From: Verrucosispora sp. NA02020
GTDB taxonomy: Bacteria > Actinomycetota > Actinomycetes > Mycobacteriales > Micromonosporaceae
DNA: 64,000 nucleotides
Assembly: GCF_013364215.1 (NCBI RefSeq)
Contig: NZ_CP054923.1
Span: 3,906,001 to 3,970,000 of the forward strand
Reading direction: 5' to 3'
Position numbers and translations under genes: made by a program. The notes under the pieces are model-generated. The model saw only the letters and a program-made list of their open reading frames with translations. It was not told the origin of the DNA and made no database searches. This document shows, in pieces, positions 47,499-54,296 of this stretch; within the stretch, counting starts at the first letter, position 1, and every line of letters begins with the position of its first letter.

Positions 47499-47537
47499 CT
47501 ACCCGGGTCCGTCCGCACGCCGGACGGGCCCGGGTAG
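47499..47537 (+). terminator. Terminator after pafA
   Basis: A 17-bp stem (47499-47515 with 47521-47537, one G-U pair) over a 5-base loop starts 6 bases past the pafA stop. Its 3' end includes the TAG of the TAGGCT -10 of the next small gene. Confidence 0.8.
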
Positions 47538-47549
47538 GCTGGTCGGGCC

Positions 47550-47735
47550 ATGCTTCCTCCCGAACCCCCCACCCCAGGCACCGAGCGGCAGAGCTGGATC
47601 GAACGCCGCCGCGAGAAGGTGCGCGCCGAGGTCGAGCGCAACCGCCGAGGCGAGTACACCGTGCCGACCTGGGTGCTGGCGCTGGCCCTGGCCGCAATGG
47701 TCGGCGGCTGGATAGCCCTGATCATCTTCGCCTGA
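47550..47735 (+). CDS. Small single-span membrane protein
   Basis: Seen: 61 residues. A charged N-terminus (RQSWIERRREKVRAEVERNRRGEYTVP) precedes one C-terminal membrane segment (WVLALALAAMVGGWIALIIFA), so a tail-anchored topology with the basic part inside is likely. TAGGCT lies 9 bases before the ATG. No family is recognised. The position after pafA suggests but does not prove a link to the proteasome. Confidence 0.7.
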   Translation: MLPPEPPTPGTERQSWIERRREKVRAEVERNRRGEYTVPTWVLALALAAMVGGWIALIIFA

Positions 47736-47738
47736 GGC

Positions 47739-47794
47739 GTAAGGAAGGGCACCTTATTAACGCCTGCGGTAGAGCAGGGGACCCCTACTAACAC
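47739..47794 (+). repeat. Dispersed palindromic repeat, copy B
   Basis: Starts AAGGAAGGGC, centre TTAACGCCTG, end CCCCTACTAACAC. Most diverged of the three copies. It lies between the small membrane gene and the end of the convergent DUF3866 gene. Confidence 0.75.
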
Positions 47795-47835
47795 GATTCC
47801 TCAGGGTGCGCCGGACGGTGGTGGCGTCACGTGAC

Positions 47836-48948
47836 TCAGAACGCAGCGGGCGGCGGGGATGTCGTCGACGTGAGGCGGGCCGCGTACCGGCCGGCTGCCG
47901 CAGCGGCCAGGAAGTAGGCGTGGTCGGCGTCCAGGCCGCGTCCCATCGTCGACAGCGGCACCGGGCTGCGCCGCAGCGCCGCGTCCAGGCCCGCGTCGTC
48001 CACCCGTACCACCGTGTGCCGGTCGGCCAGCGGTGCCAGCGCCGCGTCGACCTCGGCCGCCAGGGTCGGGTCCAGGCCGTCGGGCACCACCAGGTCCGCG
48101 CGGGCCAGCGCCACCCGCCCGTACGAGGTCAGGCTGTGGTGCGACACGCCCCGGTGCCGGGGGCGGGGGTCGGCGTCGGAGATGCGGAGCGAGCCGACCG
48201 GCCGCCCGCCCAGCGCGGCGACCGCGTTGACCGCCTCGCCCACGGCCACCCCGGAGAAACCCCAGCGGGTGCCGGTGCCCAGGTTGCCCGGACCCTGCGC
48301 CACCACGGCGACGTCGGCGTCCAGGACGTACCGGGCGGCGAGCAGCCCGCTGTGCAGGGTGGACGCCTCCAGATCGCCGCCGAACGCCTGCCCGACGCTG
48401 ATCGTGCCGACCAACTCGTCGCGGAGCCCGGCCAGGGTCCGGGAGAACCAGGCGGGCAGCGCCCCACCGTCGGTGAGCAGGTACGCCACCCTCGCCTGCG
48501 GCGCCTCGGCCCGGATGCCGGCCAGGATCGCCGGCAGCGCCGAGTGCAGGTCGGCCGTCACCACCGGCAGTCCACCCAGGTCCTCGGCGGCGGCCAGCAC
48601 CTCGCGGTGCGGTGATGCCTCCTCGTCCACCCCGAGCAGGATCGGCTGCAACGGGGTGTAGCGCGCCTTGACCAGGTGGCCCGCGTCGCGGGAGTCGAGG
48701 GCCTGCGGCGGGTCCGGCGGCAGCCGGTCGGGCACCGCCACCACCATGGCGTACCCGCCGGTACCCAGGCCCATCAGCAGCGCGCCGGCGTTGAGCAGCA
48801 CCCGGTCGCCGGGCTCGGGCTCACCCACCAGTTCCGGGTACGCGAGCGCCCGCATCGACGTGCCGTCGGTCAGCTCGACGTCGAGCTCGACTGCTCCGGT
48901 CCACCGCCGCCGCAGCGCCGCCACCACGCCTGCCCGCCATCGCACCAT
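47836..48948 (-). CDS. DUF3866 family protein
   Basis: Seen: 370 residues, no signal peptide. N-terminal small beta domain (AVELDVELTDGTSMRALAYPELVGEPEPGDRVLLNAGAL). Larger alpha/beta part has ARYTPLQPILLGVDEE, VVTADLHSALPAILAGIR, VAVVAQGPGNLGTGTRWGFSGVAVGEAVNAVAALGG and a SHHSLTSYGRVALARADLVVP block. Known: DUF3866 has no function but is typically found near pafA/pafB in actinobacteria. Divergent from pafB, with repeat C between. Confidence 0.85.
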   Translation of the reverse strand: MVRWRAGVVAALRRRWTGAVELDVELTDGTSMRALAYPELVGEPEPGDRVLLNAGALLMGLGTGGYAMVVAVPDRLPPDPPQALDSRDAGHLVKARYTPLQPILLGVDEEASPHREVLAAAEDLGGLPVVTADLHSALPAILAGIRAEAPQARVAYLLTDGGALPAWFSRTLAGLRDELVGTISVGQAFGGDLEASTLHSGLLAARYVLDADVAVVAQGPGNLGTGTRWGFSGVAVGEAVNAVAALGGRPVGSLRISDADPRPRHRGVSHHSLTSYGRVALARADLVVPDGLDPTLAAEVDAALAPLADRHTVVRVDDAGLDAALRRSPVPLSTMGRGLDADHAYFLAAAAAGRYAARLTSTTSPPPAAF

Positions 48949-48997
48949 GCCCGCACGCTAGCTCCACCCCGCCGTCCACTCACGCCCGGGTACAGAT

Positions 48998-49054
48998 GTA
49001 AGGAAGGGACCCTTCCTATACACGAGGCGTTAGTAGGGGGCCCTTCCTTACATC
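48998..49054 (-). repeat. Dispersed palindromic repeat, copy C (reverse)
   Basis: Its reverse complement aligns with copy A (18305) at nearly every position, including AAGGAAGGGCCCCCT, CTAACGCCTC and TATAGGAAGGGTCCC. It lies just upstream of the pafB promoter. Confidence 0.85.
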
Positions 49055-49094
49055 CGGGGGCGGCGCGGGTGCGTGCCGGGAGCGGTACGGCTGC

Positions 49095-49100
49095 TAGCGT
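49095..49100 (+). promoter_or_regulatory. -10 box of leaderless pafB
   Basis: TAGCGT followed by exactly 7 bases and then the GTG start, with no ribosome site: the spacing expected if the message begins at the start codon. Confidence 0.6.
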
Positions 49101-49107
49101 CTACGCC

Positions 49108-50097
49108 GTGTCGCGAAGTCGCACCGAACGCCTGGTCAACCTGGTGATCTGCCTACTGTCCACGCGGCGGTTCCTGACCGCTGCGCAGATCGCCGCGACC
49201 GTGCCCGGCTACGAGCACCATCCCGACGACGCCCGGGAGCACGAGGCGTTCCAGCGCAAGTTCGAGCGGGACAAGGCCGAACTGAGGGAGTTGGGCGTAC
49301 CGCTGGAGACCGGGACGGCGAGCGCCTTCGATACCGAGCCGGGTTACCGGATCGCCCAGCGTGAGTACGCCCTGCCCGACATTCCCCTGAAACCGGACGA
49401 GGCCGCTGCGGTCGGCATCGCCGCGCGGCTGTGGCAGCACGCCGGCCTGGCCGCCGCCGCCTCCTCCGGGTTGGCGAAGCTGCGCGCCGCCGGGGTGGAC
49501 GTGGACCCGCAGGCCACGCTCGGCCTGGAACCCATGGTGACGGTCGATCCGGCGTTCGCCCCGCTGACCGCCGCCGCGCGGGACCGGCGCGAGGTCCGCT
49601 TCGACTACCGGGTACCCGACCAGGACGCACCCACCCGCCGCCGCCTGCAACCGTGGGGAGTGGTCTGCTGGCGTGGCCGGTGGTACGTGGTCGGCCACGA
49701 CCTGGACCGCGACGCCACCCGCTGCTTCCGGCTGTCCCGGGTCGCCGGTCCGGTCCGGGCGACCGGCGCGTCGGGCGCCTACCAGCCACCGGCCGACGTC
49801 GACCTGATCAGCCACGTGGCCCGCTGGTTCGGGCCGACCGAACGGCCCGGTCGGGCCACCGTGCTGGTGGCCTCGGGGCGGGCCGCCGGGCTGCGCCGCT
49901 GGGCCGTGGAGGCAACCGTCGGGCCGGAGGGCGACCGGCTGGTCCTGCCCTACGCCGACGCCGACTCCCTGGCTGGGCATCTGGTCGGCTACGGGCCCGA
50001 CGTGCGCGTGCTGGACCCACCGGAGGTACGCGAGGCGGTCATCCAGCGTCTCAAGGAGATCGCCGTCCGGCACGACGAGATGGCGGTGTCGCGGTGA
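49108..50097 (+). CDS. pafB: PafB, WYL-domain transcriptional regulator
   Basis: Seen: 329 residues. N-terminal winged helix (SRTERLVNLVICLLSTRRFLTAAQIAATVPGY), a middle linker and a WYL domain with RRRLQPWGVVCWRGRWYVVGHDLDRDATRCFRLSRV, then a WCX extension. Known: PafB and PafC act together as an activator of the LexA-independent DNA-damage response in mycobacteria. Probably leaderless. Its stop overlaps the GTG of the first mini-ORF in the 56-bp repeat. Confidence 0.95.
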   Translation: MSRSRTERLVNLVICLLSTRRFLTAAQIAATVPGYEHHPDDAREHEAFQRKFERDKAELRELGVPLETGTASAFDTEPGYRIAQREYALPDIPLKPDEAAAVGIAARLWQHAGLAAAASSGLAKLRAAGVDVDPQATLGLEPMVTVDPAFAPLTAAARDRREVRFDYRVPDQDAPTRRRLQPWGVVCWRGRWYVVGHDLDRDATRCFRLSRVAGPVRATGASGAYQPPADVDLISHVARWFGPTERPGRATVLVASGRAAGLRRWAVEATVGPEGDRLVLPYADADSLAGHLVGYGPDVRVLDPPEVREAVIQRLKEIAVRHDEMAVSR

Positions 50098-50207
50098 GTG
50101 AGCTTGCGAGCCCCGCAGTCGCGAACGGAAGGTCGGCTCGGTGAGCGCGAGGAGTGAGCTTGTGAGCCCCGCAGTCGCGAACGGAAGGCCAGCCCGGTGA
50201 GCGCGAA
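50094..50207 (+). repeat. 56-bp tandem repeat with two GTGA-chained mini-ORFs linking pafB to pafC
   Basis: Copy 1 (50096-50151) and copy 2 (50152-50207) differ at a few positions. They encode mini-ORF 1 (50094-50144, VSELASPAVANGRSAR) and mini-ORF 2 (50141-50200, VSARSELVSPAVANGRPAR). The pafB stop overlaps GTG of mini-ORF 1, its stop overlaps GTG of mini-ORF 2, and that stop overlaps GTG of pafC, each time as GTGA. AACGGAAGG lies 7-9 bases before the second and third GTG. Confidence 0.85.
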
Positions 50208-51201
50208 GACCTCCTCCCGCACCTCGGCCGACCGGCTGGCCCGGTTGCTCAACCTGGTGCCGTACCTGCTCGCCCGGCCCGGCATCGAGATCTCCGAGGC
50301 GGCCGGCGACCTGGGTGTCACCGAGCGTCAGCTCCGCGAGGACCTGGAGCTGTTGTGGGTCTGCGGGCTGCCCGGGTACGGGCCGGGTGACCTGATCGAC
50401 ATGGCTTTCGACGGCGACCGGGTGACGATCACCTACGACGCCGGGATCGACCGGCCGCTGCGGCTCACGCCCGACGAGGCGCTGGCCCTGGTGGTGGCGC
50501 TGCGGATGCTGGCCGAGACGCCCGGGGTGGCCAACCGGGAGGCGGTGGAACGGGCCCTCGCCAAGATCGAGGACGCGGCCGGTGACCAGGTCGCGGCGCC
50601 GGTGGAGGTGCGGCTGCCCGGCGACACCGGCCGGGTGGAGCAGCTCCGTGCCGCCGTGGAGGGCGGCCGGGCGCTGCGCATCACGTATTACACGGCGGCG
50701 CGGGACGAGACCACCGAGCGCGTCATCGACCCGCTGCGGGTGCTGATGGTCGGTGGCCGCACGTACGTCGAGGCGTGGTGCCGCCGGGCCGAGGCGGTCC
50801 GGTTGTTCCGGGCCGACCGGATCGACGCGGTCACCGAGCTGAGCGAGGCGGCCGTGGTGCCGCCGCAGGCCCGCCCGCAGGACCTCAGCGAGGGCGTGTT
50901 CCGGCCCTCGTCGGAGCTGCCGCTGATCACGCTGCGGATCGGCCGGGGGGAGCGGTGGATCACCGAGTACTACCCCTGTGAGCGGATCGAGTCCGACGGC
51001 GAGCGGTGGGAGGTCTCGCTGCGGGTCACCGACCTGGGCTGGGCCCGTCGATTCGTGCTCGGCCTCGGTCCGGACGTCACCGTCGTCGCCCCGGCCGAGT
51101 TGGCCGAGCAGGTCCGGGACGCGGCCGTGGCGGCGCTCGAGGCGTACGCGACGCCGGTGTCGCCGGGTGCGGACCCGGCGGCGCAGGCGGCCAGGCAGTA
51201 G
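50197..51201 (+). CDS. pafC: PafC, WYL-domain transcriptional regulator
   Basis: Seen: 334 residues. Winged helix (TSADRLARLLNLVPYLLARPGIEISEAAGDLGVTERQLREDLELL), WYL domain (LRITYYTAARDETTERVIDPLRVLMVGGRTYVEAWCRRAEAVRLFRADRI) and C-terminal extension. Known: heterodimerises with PafB. GTG 50197 starts inside the second 56-bp repeat copy and takes its ribosome site from it. The TAG stop is part of the -10 box of the next gene. Confidence 0.95.
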   Translation: MSAKTSSRTSADRLARLLNLVPYLLARPGIEISEAAGDLGVTERQLREDLELLWVCGLPGYGPGDLIDMAFDGDRVTITYDAGIDRPLRLTPDEALALVVALRMLAETPGVANREAVERALAKIEDAAGDQVAAPVEVRLPGDTGRVEQLRAAVEGGRALRITYYTAARDETTERVIDPLRVLMVGGRTYVEAWCRRAEAVRLFRADRIDAVTELSEAAVVPPQARPQDLSEGVFRPSSELPLITLRIGRGERWITEYYPCERIESDGERWEVSLRVTDLGWARRFVLGLGPDVTVVAPAELAEQVRDAAVAALEAYATPVSPGADPAAQAARQ

Positions 51202-51204
51202 GCT
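51199..51204 (+). promoter_or_regulatory. -10 box embedded in the pafC stop codon
   Basis: TAGGCT, whose first three bases are the pafC stop, lies 6 bases before the GTG at 51211. It is consistent with a leaderless transcript for the small gene. Confidence 0.5.
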
Positions 51205-51210
51205 GACGCC

Positions 51211-51459
51211 GTGCTGAAGTGGATCGTGCTCGCGCTGGTGCTGGTGCCGTTGGTCGTCCTCGCGCTGGCGGTTCGTCCGGTGATGGCCCGGTTGCCGCAT
51301 CTGCGTCGTGCGGTCCTGCGGTTGCAGCGGCGGGCCGACGAGGCCGCCGCGCTGAGCGCCGCCGCGGAGAGCCTCCAGCAGCGCGCCGAGAGCATCCAGA
51401 GCCGGTTGGAGACGACCGAACAGCGGCTGACCCTGATCCGCGCCAGCCGGGGCGACTGA
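51211..51459 (+). CDS. Small membrane protein with coiled coil
   Basis: Seen: 82 residues. An N-terminal membrane segment (WIVLALVLVPLVVLALAV) is followed by an uninterrupted coiled coil (RRAVLRLQRRADEAAALSAAAESLQQRAESIQSRLETTEQRLTLI). The layout resembles TatB-like or cell-division accessory proteins, but no TatB signature is present. It lies between pafC and tatA, 180 bases before tatA. Function not recognised. Confidence 0.75.
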   Translation: MLKWIVLALVLVPLVVLALAVRPVMARLPHLRRAVLRLQRRADEAAALSAAAESLQQRAESIQSRLETTEQRLTLIRASRGD

Positions 51460-51638
51460 GCGCCGACCTGCCCCGATCCGACCCCGCATGATCGATTCGG
51501 TGGTTGACGGGATGCTCGTACGTGGTCGAGACTTCACCCACCGGGACGCCCCTTCGCCCGGCGGGTGGCAACAGCCGATGACGCACGTACGATGGGCTGC
51601 GGTACACCCTCATCGACACAGAGCGACTGGAGTTTTCC

Positions 51639-51935
51639 ATGGGTGCCCTCAGGCCCTGGCACATCGCCGTACTCGTGGTCGTGATGATCCTGCTCTTCGG
51701 TGCGAAGCGGCTTCCCGACGCGGCGCGCTCCCTGGGCCGCTCGCTGCGGATCATCAAGGCGGAGACCAAGAGCCTCGCCGACGACGACCGCGACCTCGCC
51801 GGCAAGGCCGACGCGCAGGCCGGCTACCAGCCGTACCCGCCGCAGCAGCCCCAGCAGGCCCCGCAGCAGCCGCCGTACCAGGGTTCCGTGCAGCAGCCGG
51901 TCGCCGACCCGGTGCAGCGCGTCCGCGAGAACTGA
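51639..51935 (+). CDS. tatA: Sec-independent translocase subunit TatA
   Basis: Seen: 98 residues. Short membrane helix (WHIAVLVVVMILLFGAKRLPD), then the amphipathic helix AARSLGRSLRIIKAETKSL and a Gln/Pro-rich tail. The FGAKRLPD hinge is diagnostic. Known: oligomerises to pass folded proteins recruited by TatC. It precedes tatC by 18 bases. The secreted proteins with RR signals in this window (63841, and the cut gene at 55853) are likely clients. Confidence 0.95.
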   Translation: MGALRPWHIAVLVVVMILLFGAKRLPDAARSLGRSLRIIKAETKSLADDDRDLAGKADAQAGYQPYPPQQPQQAPQQPPYQGSVQQPVADPVQRVREN

Positions 51936-51953
51936 TTCCGGAGGCCGATCACC

Positions 51954-52904
51954 GTGGCCTTCGGACTCCGCAAACGCGGGCCGAGCAACTTCGAGCGGGC
52001 TTCCGACGGCTCGATGACCCTGATCGAGCACTTCCGTGAGCTGCGTAGCCGGCTGTTCAAGGCGTCGCTGGCCATCCTGGTCGGCTTCGGCATCGGCATC
52101 TGGCTGGCTGGTCCGGTCCGTCATCTGTTGTCGCAGCCGTACTGCCAGCTTCCCGGCAGCACGACGCCTGACGGACGGTGCAACTTCGTCCAGCTCGGTC
52201 CGGCGGACCTGTTCCTGCTCAACCTGAAGATCGGGCTCTGGGTCGGGTTGATCATTGCCGCGCCGATCTGGCTCTACCAGCTCTGGGCGTTCATCGCTCC
52301 CGGCCTGCACCGCAACGAGCGGCGGTACGCGTACGTCTTCACCGCCCTGGCGGCGCCGCTGTTCGCGGCCGGCGCGGTGCTGGCGTACTTCGTGACCTCC
52401 AAGGGCCTGGAGTTCCTGCTCCAGGTCTCCGGCGACGACATCAACACGACGCTGGACATCACCCGCTACATATCGTTCGTCACCAACCTGATCCTGCTGT
52501 TCGGGGTGGCGTTCGAGTTCCCGCTGATCGTGCTGATGCTCAACTTCGTCGGTATCGCCAGCGCGAAGAAGCTGCTCGGCTGGTGGCGGATCGCCGTCTT
52601 CCTGTTCTTCGCCTTCGCCGCGGTGGTCACCCCGACGCCCGACCCGTTCGGCATGACCGCGCTGGCACTGTGTCTCTGCGCGCTCTACTTCGCCGCCGTC
52701 GGGGTCGCGTTCCTCAACGACAAACGGCGCGGGCGCGGCAAGGAGGTCTACGCCGGTCTCGACGACGACGAGGTCTCCCCGCTGGAGCCCGATCCGGAGC
52801 CGGTGCAGGCGGGTGCGCGGGTGGAGGCGTCCAGCCCGATCGAGGCCCCCGAGCCGGTCACCGCACCCCGGCCGATCGAGCGTCGCTTCGACGACGTGAC
52901 CTGA
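51954..52904 (+). CDS. tatC: Twin-arginine translocase subunit TatC
   Basis: Seen: 316 residues, six membrane segments. The N-terminal MTLIEHFRELRSRLFKA motif and LGPADLFLLNLKIGLWVGLIIAAPIWLYQLWAFIAPGLHRNERR are TatC hallmarks. The C-terminal ~65 residues are acidic and disordered (DDDEVSPLEPDPEPVQAG). GTG start. Known: recognises twin-arginine signals. Followed by a terminator hairpin. Confidence 0.97.
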   Translation: MAFGLRKRGPSNFERASDGSMTLIEHFRELRSRLFKASLAILVGFGIGIWLAGPVRHLLSQPYCQLPGSTTPDGRCNFVQLGPADLFLLNLKIGLWVGLIIAAPIWLYQLWAFIAPGLHRNERRYAYVFTALAAPLFAAGAVLAYFVTSKGLEFLLQVSGDDINTTLDITRYISFVTNLILLFGVAFEFPLIVLMLNFVGIASAKKLLGWWRIAVFLFFAFAAVVTPTPDPFGMTALALCLCALYFAAVGVAFLNDKRRGRGKEVYAGLDDDEVSPLEPDPEPVQAGARVEASSPIEAPEPVTAPRPIERRFDDVT

Positions 52905-52917
52905 CCGGACCGATCAC

Positions 52918-52952
52918 CACGAACGCCGCTCCCGTCGGGGGCGGCGTTCGTG
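52918..52952 (+). terminator. Terminator after tatC
   Basis: CACGAACGCCGC (52918-52929) pairs with GCGGCGTTCGTG (52941-52952), with further CCC/GGG pairing inside. It lies 13 bases past the tatC stop. Confidence 0.85.
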
Positions 52953-53009
52953 CTGGGCGGGCCGGGGAATTCGGCCCGTTCACCGCTGACCCCGGGACCG
53001 GATGGCGGG

Positions 53010-53015
53010 TACGGT
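53010..53015 (+). promoter_or_regulatory. -10 box of leaderless lipid-kinase gene
   Basis: TACGGT followed by 7 bases and the GTG at 53023, the same geometry as at pafB. It is the reason for preferring this start over the upstream in-frame ATG-like codon at 53002. Confidence 0.5.
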
Positions 53016-53022
53016 GCACGCC

Positions 53023-53946
53023 GTGACCGCAGACGATCACCTCCCGAATCCCGACGGGCCTGTCGCCGTACTGGCGAATCCGACCGCCGGGCGCGGCCGG
53101 CACCGGGGCCTGTTGCCGGACCTGGTGGACCGGCTCTCGACCGCCGGACGTCCGGTCCGGCTGCTGCGCGCGGGCAGCGCGATCGAGGCGGAGGCGGCCT
53201 GCCGGGCGGCGGTCGCCGAGGGCGCGTCCGCGCTGGTCGCGGTGGGCGGCGACGGCACGGTCCACCGGGCGATGCAGGCGGTGGCCGGCACCACGGTGCC
53301 GTTCGCCCCGGTACCCGCCGGCACCGGCAACGACTTCGCGATCGAGACCGGATTCCCGAGCGATCCGCGCGCGGCGGCGGACGTGATCGCGGCGGCGCTG
53401 CGCGCGGGCCGCAGCCGTCCCGTCGACCTGGCCAGGATGACCGGGTACGACGACACGGTGCGCTGGTACGGAGCTGTGCTCGCGGCCGGTTTCGACGCGA
53501 TCGTCAACGAGCGGGCCAACCGGATGCGCCGGCCGAAGGGCGCACGCCGCTACGATCTGGCGATCCTGGTGGAGTTGGCCCGGCTGCGCCCACGCCGGTA
53601 CACGCTCACCCTCGACGGTGAGCGGGTCGACGTCGACGCGGTGCTGGTGGCGGTCGGCAACAGTGCCAGCTACGGCGGCGGGATGCGGATCTGCCCGGAC
53701 GCGGACCCGACCGACGGGCTGCTCGACGTGGTGGTCGGTGGCCGGTTCGACCGTCGTACGCTGATCCGCGTCAAGCCGCGCATCTACGCCGGCACGCACG
53801 TGGACCACCCGCTGGTGCGCACCTACCGCGCCCGCACGGTCACGGTGGCCGCCGAGGGCATCACCACGTACGCCGACGGCGAGCGTTCGCTACCCCTCCC
53901 GGTCACCGTCACCGCCGTCCCCGCCGCCCTCCACCTCCTCCACTGA
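53023..53946 (+). CDS. Diacylglycerol kinase-family lipid kinase
   Basis: Seen: 307 residues. DAGK catalytic domain: VAVLANPTAGRGRHRGLLPDLV, the nucleotide loop VAVGGDGTVHRAMQAV and PAGTGNDFAIETGFP. The C-terminal lobe has NSASYGGGMRICPDADPTDGLLDVVVGGRFDR and ITTYADGE. Known: phosphorylates diacylglycerol or related lipids (YegS/DgkB type). Inference: cytoplasmic, membrane-associated. No operon partner; a start at 53002 remains possible. Confidence 0.92.
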   Translation: MTADDHLPNPDGPVAVLANPTAGRGRHRGLLPDLVDRLSTAGRPVRLLRAGSAIEAEAACRAAVAEGASALVAVGGDGTVHRAMQAVAGTTVPFAPVPAGTGNDFAIETGFPSDPRAAADVIAAALRAGRSRPVDLARMTGYDDTVRWYGAVLAAGFDAIVNERANRMRRPKGARRYDLAILVELARLRPRRYTLTLDGERVDVDAVLVAVGNSASYGGGMRICPDADPTDGLLDVVVGGRFDRRTLIRVKPRIYAGTHVDHPLVRTYRARTVTVAAEGITTYADGERSLPLPVTVTAVPAALHLLH

Positions 53947-54096
53947 CCCGCTCCCACCCCGCCTGCACTCCCCTGCACCCCCGCACTGCCCGCGTCACCC
54001 ACCCCGCATCACCCTCCGCCCTCGCCAGCACACCCTCCCCGGCGCAAGCCAGCCCCCACACCCGCCCCGACGTTCCGCACCTCACGCTGACCCCGC

Positions 54097-54166
54097 CGAT
54101 CATGGAGTCGCGGCGGCCGAGAATGCTGGCAAAAGCCGCGAACCAGCGACCACGACTCCATGATCG
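54097..54166. repeat. Inverted repeat with GATCATGGAGTCG arms
   Basis: In the 350-base C- and G-rich gap after the lipid kinase, 54097-54110 and 54153-54166 are perfect 14-nt reverse complements with a 42-base loop. No gene was recognised in 53947-54296. Confidence 0.75.
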
Positions 54167-54192
54167 CGTGAGCCGCCCACGCCCGCCTCGTC

Positions 54193-54246
54193 GATCAAGA
54201 AGTTTGATCGCGCCCGGGGGCGGCGGGTGACGCAAACTCCTTGATC
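54193..54246. repeat. Inverted repeat with GATCAAGAAGTTTG arms
   Basis: 54193-54206 and 54233-54246 are 14-nt reverse complements with one mismatch. It lies directly after the repeat at 54097 and 50 bases before the insertion sequence. Same style as the first, suggesting a family of mobile or regulatory hairpins. Confidence 0.7.
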
Positions 54247-54296
54247 AACCGGACGGGGGGAGGCGGGGGGAGGGCGGGTGGGGGTGGGGGGTTAGG

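Noticed and set aside
53909..54235. 108-codon minus-strand frame left of the insertion sequence as the missing part of the truncated secreted gene
   Set aside because: Composition is Gly/Arg-rich with no secreted-enzyme domain, and it crosses the end of the lipid kinase gene. It does not continue the signal peptide sensibly.
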